DNA of 5,564 nucleotides from Gemmatimonadaceae bacterium (GTDB taxonomy: Bacteria > Gemmatimonadota > Gemmatimonadetes > Gemmatimonadales > Gemmatimonadaceae). The DNA lies in the NCBI GenBank assembly GCA_013813605.1, contig JACCRL010000206.1, positions 1 through 5,564 on the forward strand, read 5' to 3'. This document shows, in pieces, positions 1 through 5,216 of the stretch (position 1 is the stretch's first letter; each line of letters begins with the position of its first letter). The notes under the pieces are model-generated. The model was not told the origin of the DNA. It saw nothing but the letters and a program-made list of their open reading frames with translations, and searched no databases. A program made the position numbers and the translations under genes.

Positions 1-314
1 GCCTGAAGGTGGCACTGCTTATCGCGTTTGTCGCGACGATCTGCTATGTGGCAACCTGGGAGCTGATTTACCACAAGTTCGCCCCGGACTTCGGGGACAA
101 GTACGCGGCGCACGCGATCGAAAAGGCGAAACAGAAGGGTGCGACTCAGGCGGAGCTCGACAAGGAGACGAAACGGATGGCTGACTTCAGGGAGATGTAC
201 AGAAATCCGCTGATCAACGTCGCCCTCACCTTTCTCGAGCCGCTGCCAGTTGGGCTCCTTGCATCCCTCATCTCTGCCGGCCTCCTGAAACGGAAGGAGG
301 CCGTGTCCAGCTAG
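1..314 (+). CDS. DUF4199 family membrane protein, C-terminal part (5' end outside window)
   Basis: The reading frame is open to the left edge (codons CTG AAG precede the GTG at 9), so this is the C-terminal part of a longer gene and GTG 9 is probably internal; 103 residues are visible. It begins inside a hydrophobic segment (VALLIAFVATICYVATWELIY), followed by a charged stretch with KYAAHAIEKAK, a Lys/Glu-rich helix, then FREMYRNPLINVALTFLEPLPVG and a second hydrophobic segment ending in LKRK. From memory this matches the C-terminal half of DUF4199 proteins, small inner-membrane proteins of about 160-180 residues with four predicted helices and no established function. The positively charged tail suggests a cytoplasmic C terminus. 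The stop TAG (312-314) overlaps the stop of the convergent amidohydrolase gene. Family assignment is by motif recollection; role unknown. Confidence 0.8.
   Translation, partial: LKVALLIAFVATICYVATWELIYHKFAPDFGDKYAAHAIEKAKQKGATQAELDKETKRMADFREMYRNPLINVALTFLEPLPVGLLASLISAGLLKRKEAVSS
278..303. terminator. Inverted repeat near the convergent gene ends, possible bidirectional terminator
   Basis: CGGCCTCCT (278-286) and AGGAGGCCG (295-303) form a perfect 9-bp GC-rich stem with an 8-base loop. It lies in the last codons of the DUF4199 gene, 8 bases before the shared stop region, and just past the stop of the minus-strand gene. No U-tract follows on either strand, so it is not a textbook intrinsic terminator. 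It may act as a weak bidirectional terminator or 3'-end stabiliser, or may reflect codon choice. Confidence 0.35.
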
Positions 315-1687
315 GGCGACGCCAACCGCGCCAGCATCCTCTCCCGCTCAGCACTCCCAATCCAGCGCCCGTTGACGACGACGCCGCTGATTCGCATCGA
401 GTGCGCAATGTCCGCCAGCGGATTCGCATCGAGCAGAATCAGGTCGGCGCGGGCGCCGCTCCGCACGATTCCCGCGCGCCCCTCTTCCTTCATGTGCTTG
501 GCGACGCTCACCGTCCCCGTCAGCAATGCCTGATACGGCGTCAGTCCAGCCGCGACGAGCGCGACAAGCTCGCGGTGCGCCGAAAATCCGGGCACGTTCC
601 AGAGCTGCGGAGCGTCCGAGCCGAGCAGAAAGGGAACGCCAGCGCCGTACAGCGCCTTGATGAAGCGGCGGCGCACCGCAATGTGCTCCAGGCGCTGCTC
701 GCGCGACACCCGCGCCTCCGACAACAGATTGTTCTTTGTATTCCGCCAGCTCAATACCTGCTGCGGGACCCAGTACCGCATCTCCGGCAGCGACGTCAGC
801 TCGTCACCTGTCGCGTCGTTCGCATAGTTGTCGAGGAGGATCTGGGTCGGCACCATCGCCACGCCGGACGCGCGCACGCGGTCGACGATGCCCTGGAAAC
901 GCGACTGGTCCAGCTGACCCACGATCCCGAGTCCGAAAAACCCGTTGCGCTGCGCTGTCAGCGGACCGGGCCCGGCGTACATCGCCTCGATGAGGCCGTC
1001 GAGATGATCGATCGTCGAGTATCGCGCGGTGATCGCAGCATCGAGTCCAACATCGAGGGGGACGTGCCCGGCAAAGGGAATTGCGAGACGGTTCGCCGTC
1101 CGGGCGAGCGAATCGAATGCGGCACGCGGAACACCGGGGTGGATCTTGAGCAGGTCGTAACCGGCGTCCTTCTGCGCCCGCACCATCGCCGCCGCCTGTT
1201 CCGGCGACGTGACGGAGTTGTTGTTGAACGATGGTCCCGACGTAATGAGTCGCGGCCCAAGGACCTGGCCTCTGGCGATGCTGTCCCGAAGCGCGAGGTG
1301 CATCGGTGCGCCGAGCATCCCGCGTGCAGTGGTCACTCCCGCAAGGACGTACAGCTCCAGTGTGCGGTGCGTGTGAGCCGACTGCCCGCCGCTCGGCACG
1401 TGTGCGTGAAACTCGGCGATGCCGGGCATCAAAAACTTTCCACGACCGTCAACGACCGTGGCGCCCGTCGGGACAGCGCGGGGACGGCCCACGTAGGTGA
1501 TCCGGCCGTTCGCCACGATAACCGTCTGGCCGGTCAGCACTACTTCGCGATCCATCGGAATCACTGAAACGCGAGTGAACACGACGGGTGGCGCCGCACC
1601 ATGAGCCTGGGCGCCGGCCTGGGCCCCGGCAAGTGAACCGGTAGCGACGGCCACCGCGGCGAACCGGGCGAAGGATGAGACGCGCAA
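311..1687 (-). CDS. Exported metal-dependent amidohydrolase (prolidase/imidazolonepropionase-like, COG1228 type)
   Basis: This is a 458-residue amidohydrolase-superfamily protein, expected to hydrolyse an amide, peptide or cyclic amide bond with one or two metal ions; the substrate cannot be read from sequence. The start is TTG 1687-1685, chosen because a perfect GGAGG lies 7 bases upstream and the protein then opens with a signal peptide (MRVSSFARF, hydrophobic AAVAVATGSLAG, AQA cleavage sites near 22-28). The frame extends upstream to another TTG at 1786, but that would bury the signal peptide. Expected metal ligands are all present: His94 and His96 (FHAH), Lys181 (LLKIH, candidate carbamylated lysine), His208 (AGHVP), His228 (IDHLDG) and Asp358 (GSDAP). 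The small beta domain flanks the barrel (about 35-85 and 400-445, with GARADLILLDANPL). It probably acts in the periplasm or outside the cell. It is divergent from an exported M24 peptidase, which suggests linked peptide catabolism (inference). Confidence 0.9.
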   Translation of the reverse strand: MRVSSFARFAAVAVATGSLAGAQAGAQAHGAAPPVVFTRVSVIPMDREVVLTGQTVIVANGRITYVGRPRAVPTGATVVDGRGKFLMPGIAEFHAHVPSGGQSAHTHRTLELYVLAGVTTARGMLGAPMHLALRDSIARGQVLGPRLITSGPSFNNNSVTSPEQAAAMVRAQKDAGYDLLKIHPGVPRAAFDSLARTANRLAIPFAGHVPLDVGLDAAITARYSTIDHLDGLIEAMYAGPGPLTAQRNGFFGLGIVGQLDQSRFQGIVDRVRASGVAMVPTQILLDNYANDATGDELTSLPEMRYWVPQQVLSWRNTKNNLLSEARVSREQRLEHIAVRRRFIKALYGAGVPFLLGSDAPQLWNVPGFSAHRELVALVAAGLTPYQALLTGTVSVAKHMKEEGRAGIVRSGARADLILLDANPLADIAHSMRISGVVVNGRWIGSAERERMLARLASP

Positions 1688-1694
1688 GAGGGAG

Positions 1695-1699
1695 CCTCC
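1695..1699 (-). promoter_or_regulatory. Shine-Dalgarno GGAGG that fixes a TTG start
   Basis: On the minus strand GGAGG is followed by CTCCCTC and then TTG (1687-1685). The 7-base spacing is near optimal. It supports TTG rather than the in-frame ATG at 1741 or the farther TTG at 1786 as the amidohydrolase start. It is the only strong Shine-Dalgarno seen before a complete gene in this window. Confidence 0.8.
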
Positions 1700-1704
1700 G
1701 CAGA

Positions 1705-1843
1705 ATTGGAACGGACAGGCGTCGATCAGGACGGCGAACATACACCGTGGCTGGTCGCCCTTCCAGCGCGCGGGTCCGTGAGACAAATATCATTGACGGC
1801 CGCAGAGTTCAGGCCGTTGCCAGATCCCCCGACGCGTTCCAAT
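1705..1843. repeat. Widely spaced 9-bp inverted repeat in the divergent promoter region
   Basis: ATTGGAACG (1705-1713) recurs exactly as its reverse complement CGTTCCAAT (1835-1843), with 121 bases between the arms. The copies lie toward opposite ends of the intergenic region, one near each gene. This could be a pair of regulator half-sites, but a chance 9-base match in a region this size is not rare (a few per cent). Confidence 0.3.
1784..1812 (-). promoter_or_regulatory. Weak sigma70-like promoter candidate for the amidohydrolase
   Basis: Reading the minus strand, CTGAAC (1812-1807) is a 3/6 match to a -35 box. After 17 bases comes TATTTG (1789-1784), preceded by TGA to give an extended -10 (TGnTATTTG). 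Transcription would start near 1777, leaving a leader of about 90 bases before the TTG start and excluding the TTG at 1786 as a translation start. The match is weak, and promoter rules in this lineage are uncertain. Confidence 0.25.
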
Positions 1844-1869
1844 CTCAGGCCTCTCGAATCCCCGCTCTC

Positions 1870-3243
1870 ATGCGACGCACATACCGTTTAGCACTGTTGG
1901 CCATCACAATTGGCCTGCCCTCAACCGGCATGGGTCAGCCGGCCGAATCAGCTCGACCGTTCGGCACTCTACGCGAACAGGCCGACACGCAGCAACGGTG
2001 GCTCGCGTCACGCATCACGGCCGTCCTCCCCGCGCTCATGCGCAAGTATGGCGTGGACATGTGGGTCATACCGATGCGTGAGTACAACGAGGACCCCGTA
2101 TTCACGTCCCTCGTTTCCCCGACAACCTTTGCCGCGCGTCGCCGGACCATCTACGTCTTCTCGATGCGCGGCGATTCCGTCGAGAGAATCGCGCTTGGCG
2201 GCAGCTCGCAGGGCGGAGTGTACACGGCGGTGCGGTCAACGCAGGCGGCGGCTGGACCGGCCGGCGCCCGCGGTGAGGTCAACGCCGAGCTCTGGGGAGA
2301 CGAACAGTGGAGTGCGCTCAGGCGCGTGATCGAAGAGCGGAATCCAAAGACGATCGCGGTCAACGTCTCGCGCGTGTTCGCCTTCAGCGACGGCTTGAGC
2401 GCCGGCGAGATGGAAGGAATGCGCGAAGCGCTCGGCGACAAATGGACGAGTCGCTTCGTTCGCCACGACGGGCTTGCTCTCGATCTCATTAGCACGCGCC
2501 TCCCGGAAGAGGCGGTGTTTTACCGACGGATGCAGGAACTCGCGTGGGCAATCATCGACACCGCCTTTTCGCGTGTTGTCATCACGCCCGGGACCACGCG
2601 CACACAGGATGTCGTCTGGTGGATGCGCCAGCGCGTGAACGATCTCGGACTCGGCAGCTGGTTCCAGCCATCGGTTGAAGTGCAGCGACGCGGAGAGACG
2701 GAGGCCGGGCTCGGCGTGAATCCGGTGATCGAGCGCGGCGACGTGCTGCACTGTGATTTCGGGATCGTCGCCCTCCGCCTCAATACCGACACCCAGCACA
2801 TGGGTTACGTCCTGCGCGAGGGCGAGAACGCTCCGCCCGCCGGGCTCGTCGCCGCGCTGTTAACGGGCAACCGGCTGCAGGACATCGTGATGTCGGAGAT
2901 CAGACCCGGCCGTACCGGTAACGAGGTGCTGCGATCCTCGCTCGCGCGCATGCGCGCCAGCGGGATCGACGGAACCGTGTACACGCACCCGATCGGGATG
3001 CATGGGCACGGCGCCGGGCCGCTCATCGGGCTCTGGGATTATCAGGGCGGTGTGCCCGGCCGCGGCGACGCGAAAATAATCCCGTCGATGTGGTTCTCGA
3101 TCGAGCTCCAGGCAACGTCGCCGCTTCCGGAGTGGAACGGCCAGCGCGTGCGCATGGCGCTCGAGGAGGACATGACGATCGACGCCGCCGGGGCAAACGC
3201 CTGGGCGCTGCGGAGGCAGACGGGGTTTCACCTCGTGCGCTGA
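1870..3243 (+). CDS. Exported M24-family metallopeptidase (Xaa-Pro aminopeptidase/dipeptidase-like)
   Basis: This 457-residue protein has the M24 'pita-bread' fold, whose members cleave Xaa-Pro or N-terminal bonds using two metal ions. It begins with a signal peptide (MRRTYR, hydrophobic LALLAITIGLPS, cleavage near GMGQPA), followed by a creatinase-like N-terminal domain (about 45-205) and the catalytic domain (about 210-450). All five metal ligands can be placed: Asp296 and Asp307 (11 apart, as in the family), His380 (HGHGAG), Glu412 (SIELQ) and Glu432/433 (LEED). The second histidine usual in M24B (GHxxGxxxHE) is absent: the segment reads GHGAGPLIGLWDYQ, a version I recall from Bacteroidota-type homologues, so it is probably a subfamily trait. 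Start ATG 1870 is chosen for the signal peptide; the frame is open farther upstream and no Shine-Dalgarno precedes the ATG. It probably acts outside the cytoplasm. Confidence 0.88.
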   Translation: MRRTYRLALLAITIGLPSTGMGQPAESARPFGTLREQADTQQRWLASRITAVLPALMRKYGVDMWVIPMREYNEDPVFTSLVSPTTFAARRRTIYVFSMRGDSVERIALGGSSQGGVYTAVRSTQAAAGPAGARGEVNAELWGDEQWSALRRVIEERNPKTIAVNVSRVFAFSDGLSAGEMEGMREALGDKWTSRFVRHDGLALDLISTRLPEEAVFYRRMQELAWAIIDTAFSRVVITPGTTRTQDVVWWMRQRVNDLGLGSWFQPSVEVQRRGETEAGLGVNPVIERGDVLHCDFGIVALRLNTDTQHMGYVLREGENAPPAGLVAALLTGNRLQDIVMSEIRPGRTGNEVLRSSLARMRASGIDGTVYTHPIGMHGHGAGPLIGLWDYQGGVPGRGDAKIIPSMWFSIELQATSPLPEWNGQRVRMALEEDMTIDAAGANAWALRRQTGFHLVR

Positions 3244-3263
3244 GCGGCTTCCTCAGCGCACGA
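3233..3263. terminator. Perfect 12-bp stem hairpin between convergent genes, likely bidirectional terminator
   Basis: TCGTGCGCTGAG (3233-3244) pairs perfectly with CTCAGCGCACGA (3252-3263) around a 7-base loop, CGGCTTC. The left arm contains the peptidase stop TGA (3241-3243), so the hairpin starts inside the coding end. On the other strand it lies 17 bases past the stop of the small hydrophilic gene. It is strong and symmetric and sits where both genes need an end. No long U-tract follows in either direction, so termination efficiency is uncertain. Confidence 0.6.
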
Positions 3264-3280
3264 CCTTCACCGGATTGCTT

Positions 3281-3592
3281 TCAGCTCTTACGCTTCGCGC
3301 TCGCACCTGAACCGGCGTCGGCGATATCGTCGTCCACGGGGTGATCGTGACGCGCCATATCCTTTGCCAGCCGGGACTTTTCGCTGCTCTTCTCCGCGTC
3401 GTCGTGCTGCTGGCGGCCCTCGAACAGGCGATCCTTGCCCGTATCGTCGTGCTTGCGGATCTCCTGAGGATCGTGTCCAGGCCCCGGCGAGCCCGCCGCG
3501 GCGGCCGACTTGCCATCGTTTGCCGCTTCGGCCGACTGGTCGAGCTTTTTGTCACTGGAGTCATGCTTGTACCCGGTGCGTTCCTTGGCCAT
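3281..3592 (-). CDS. Small, highly hydrophilic, probably disordered protein of unknown function
   Basis: This encodes 103 residues rich in Asp, Lys, Ala, His and Glu, with no Cys or Trp, no signal peptide and no membrane segment, so it is probably cytoplasmic and largely disordered. HDD or HDH recurs at 48-50, 63-65 and 82-84 within a charged helix-prone stretch (about 43-90), followed by a basic tail (AKRKS). I do not recognise a family. The composition resembles hydrophilin or stress-type proteins, but that is only resemblance. Start ATG 3592-3590 is preceded by purine-rich GAGAGCGAGAA, a weak ribosome site; an in-frame ATG at 3619 would add nine residues (MCQNQRERE). Coding is supported by 80 of 103 codons ending in G or C, and by a hairpin just downstream. 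The opposite strand has a hydrophobic reading frame that I regard as a shadow. Confidence 0.68.
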   Translation of the reverse strand: MAKERTGYKHDSSDKKLDQSAEAANDGKSAAAAGSPGPGHDPQEIRKHDDTGKDRLFEGRQQHDDAEKSSEKSRLAKDMARHDHPVDDDIADAGSGASAKRKS

Positions 3593-3632
3593 TTCTCGCT
3601 CTCGTTGGTTTTGACACATAACAAGGCAACAC

Positions 3633-3660
3633 GCATGCCCGTGCTAAATTGAGTGCATGC
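3633..3660. repeat. Paired GCATGC palindromes at the SDR start
   Basis: GCATGC occurs at 3633-3638 and 3655-3660, 22 bases apart, about two helical turns. The second extends to the 8-bp palindrome TGCATGCA and contains the SDR start codon. The first sits within CACG-N6-CGTG (3630-3643). Two dyads flanking a possible -10 box would fit an operator, but no regulator is identified. Confidence 0.3.
3645..3657 (+). promoter_or_regulatory. Candidate -10 element TAAATT giving a leaderless transcript
   Basis: TAAATT (3645-3650) fits the TAnnnT consensus and ends 6 bases before ATG 3657, so transcription would begin at or next to the start codon. No Shine-Dalgarno precedes the ATG. This is the layout of leaderless genes in Deinococcus and Actinobacteria. 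The nearby TTGACA (3611-3616) is 28 bases from TAAATT, too far for a normal -35 partner. Confidence 0.4.
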
Positions 3661-5147
3661 ATCCCGCGGCGCCCACTCCATTGCCTGTCCCGGAAATGAA
3701 ACCCGATTCGCTCTCGAAGCGGCTCCAGGCAGCCGCTGACGTACTCGAGGAGATTGTTGCCGATCGCACCCTCCTCGCAGACATCCCCGAAGCCGAGCGC
3801 AACCGGTTTCTGAACGCCGCCGGGCACGTCTCCCGTCCTGACGCGGTCGACCGGCGCCGGCTGCTCAAGGTCATGAAACGAAAGAGAAGAGCGGAGAAAG
3901 TAGAGCGCGAGGAGAGCCTCCTCGCCTCCACCGGCATACGCAAGCTGCGCCGCCAGCCCGTATTCATCACATCGCCAAACATCTTCGCCCCCGCGGATGA
4001 CGGAGTCGCGGAAGGCGAACAGCCAATTCGCGATACGGAAGAAGCGAGAACCTGCTATGTCTGCAAGCAGGACTACACGACCGTCCACCATTTCTACGAC
4101 AGCCTGTGCGGAACGTGTGCGGACGAAAACTTTGCGAAGCGAACAGAGCTTGCCGATTTGAGCGGTCGCGTTGCGTTGCTCACCGGCGGCCGCGTGAAGA
4201 TCGGGTATCAGGCCGGCATCAAGCTGCTCCGCGCCGGCGCGCGTCTCATCGTCACCACCCGCTTTCCCCGCGACTCGGCGGCACGCTACGCTCGCGAGAC
4301 TGACTTCGCCGAGTGGGCGGACCGGCTCCAGATCTACGGCCTCGACATGCGGCACACACCGAGCGTCGAAGCATTCTGCACTGAGATCCTCGCGACCGAG
4401 CAGCGACTGGACTTCATCGTCAACAATGCGTGCCAGACGGTCCGCCGCCCGAGTGAGTTCTACGAGCACATGAGGGAAGCCGAAACGGCAGCGCTGCCGT
4501 CCATGCCCGAGCATGTGCGACACCTCCTCGGCGCCGGCGCGTCTTCCGACCCGGTGGATTTGCCGGGCGTTTCCCTGCTCCCGCGCGAGCCCGAACGTAA
4601 CAGCGAGATCTTCCCGCTGGGATTGCTCGATCAGGATCTCCAGCAGCTCGACCTGCGGGGGCGCAATTCCTGGCGCTTGCTGCTGGCCGAAGTTCCGTCT
4701 GTGGAGCTACTCGAGGTACACCTCGTCAACGCGATCGCGCCTTTCATCATCAATGCCCGGCTCAAGCCGCTGATGATGCAGAGCCCGGAGCGCGACAAGC
4801 ATATCGTCAACGTGTCCGCGGTCGAGGGACAGTTTTACCGGTCGTACAAGACGATACGGCATCCGCACACGAACATGGCGAAGGCGGCGCTGAACATGAT
4901 GACCCGCACTTCGGCCGCAGACTACGTTGCCGCCGGCATTCACATGAACAGCGTCGACACGGGATGGATAACGGATGAGGATCCGGAGGAGATCGCGGCG
5001 AAGAAGACCGCCGAGCATCGCTTCCACCCTCCGCTCGACATCGTGGACGGCGCGGCAAGAATCGTGGATCCGATCATTTCCGGATTCAACTCCGGCGTTC
5101 ACATCTGGGGCAAATTCCTCAAGGATTACCGGCCGACCGACTGGTGA
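3657..5147 (+). CDS. Atypical short-chain dehydrogenase (SDR) with N-terminal four-cysteine module
   Basis: This 496-residue protein has a predicted helical N-terminal segment (about 17-85, strongly charged at 66-87). A probable zinc site follows (Cys133, Cys136, Cys151, Cys154; CYVC and CGTC), then a Rossmann SDR domain (about 168-480). SDR landmarks: cofactor loop TGGRVKIG (176-183), where Lys181 replaces a glycine of TGxxxGxG; Arg202 after strand 2, suggesting NADP(H); NNAC (256-259) instead of NNAG; Asn358, Ser387 and Lys409 of the catalytic tetrad. The residue four before Lys409 is Thr405 (TNMAK), not Tyr, so classical SDR chemistry is doubtful. Asn257 to Asn358 is about 100 residues, against roughly 25 in classical SDRs, so about 75 extra residues are inserted. 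I recall similar long proteins in bacteria and fungi annotated only as SDR, so these oddities are probably family traits. The start ATG 3657 has no Shine-Dalgarno and appears leaderless; Met14 (3696) is an alternative. Substrate unknown. Confidence 0.85.
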   Translation: MHPAAPTPLPVPEMKPDSLSKRLQAAADVLEEIVADRTLLADIPEAERNRFLNAAGHVSRPDAVDRRRLLKVMKRKRRAEKVEREESLLASTGIRKLRRQPVFITSPNIFAPADDGVAEGEQPIRDTEEARTCYVCKQDYTTVHHFYDSLCGTCADENFAKRTELADLSGRVALLTGGRVKIGYQAGIKLLRAGARLIVTTRFPRDSAARYARETDFAEWADRLQIYGLDMRHTPSVEAFCTEILATEQRLDFIVNNACQTVRRPSEFYEHMREAETAALPSMPEHVRHLLGAGASSDPVDLPGVSLLPREPERNSEIFPLGLLDQDLQQLDLRGRNSWRLLLAEVPSVELLEVHLVNAIAPFIINARLKPLMMQSPERDKHIVNVSAVEGQFYRSYKTIRHPHTNMAKAALNMMTRTSAADYVAAGIHMNSVDTGWITDEDPEEIAAKKTAEHRFHPPLDIVDGAARIVDPIISGFNSGVHIWGKFLKDYRPTDW

Positions 5148-5216
5148 TCATGTTTCTCCGCCGCTTTGAATTGCCGATCTTTGTCGGACCTCACTCACGC
5201 CCACCACTATCCTGAG
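5148..5216 (+). other. 69-bp gap between SDR and alcohol dehydrogenase genes
   Basis: No strong terminator hairpin was found here; the best is a 4-bp stem, CCGA/TCGG (5174-5177/5184-5187). TATCCT (5208-5213) is a possible -10 element 3 bases before ATG 5217, and TTGTCG (5181-5186) is a weak -35-like site. No Shine-Dalgarno is present: GAG touches the ATG directly. Read-through from the SDR gene and a near-leaderless promoter are both possible. Confidence 0.3.

Larger units (their letters stand above)
1688..1869. other. Divergent intergenic region between amidohydrolase and M24 peptidase genes
   Basis: These 182 bases lie between the two divergent starts. Frames through the region are open but encode low-quality, Arg-rich sequence, so it is judged non-coding. 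It contains the GGAGG for the amidohydrolase, a weak minus-strand promoter candidate, and a widely spaced 9-bp inverted repeat. No convincing promoter or Shine-Dalgarno was found for the plus-strand peptidase. Confidence 0.6.

Noticed and set aside
401..1567. 388-residue plus-strand reading frame opposite the amidohydrolase
   Set aside because: It is Arg/His-rich with no recognisable domain, and lies wholly antisense to a gene with intact catalytic motifs. Long antisense frames are common in GC-rich DNA.
1817..1845. TTGCCA and CAATCT 17 bases apart as a promoter for the M24 peptidase
   Set aside because: The -10 candidate matches the consensus at only two of six positions.
1675..1869. 65-residue upstream extension of the M24 peptidase
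   Set aside because: The extension is Arg/Ser-rich without domain features and would bury a clear signal peptide starting at ATG 1870.
2236..2799. 187-residue minus-strand frame opposite the M24 peptidase
   Set aside because: It lies inside the peptidase gene, has no recognisable motif and no start signals.
3611..3616. TTGACA as a -35 box for the SDR gene
   Set aside because: The consensus is perfect, but the only plausible -10 (TAAATT) is 28 bases away, and nothing -10-like occurs at 16-18 bases.
3341..3652. 103-residue hydrophobic plus-strand frame opposite the small hydrophilic gene
   Set aside because: A hydrophobic product is expected as the complement of Asp/Lys-rich codons. It has no Shine-Dalgarno, and the minus strand has the better codon bias (80 of 103 codons G/C-ending) and a downstream hairpin. 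A real membrane peptide here is not fully excluded.
3561..4523. 320-residue minus-strand frame opposite the SDR gene
   Set aside because: It is antisense to the clearly recognised SDR start, cysteine module and cofactor loop, and shows no domain of its own.
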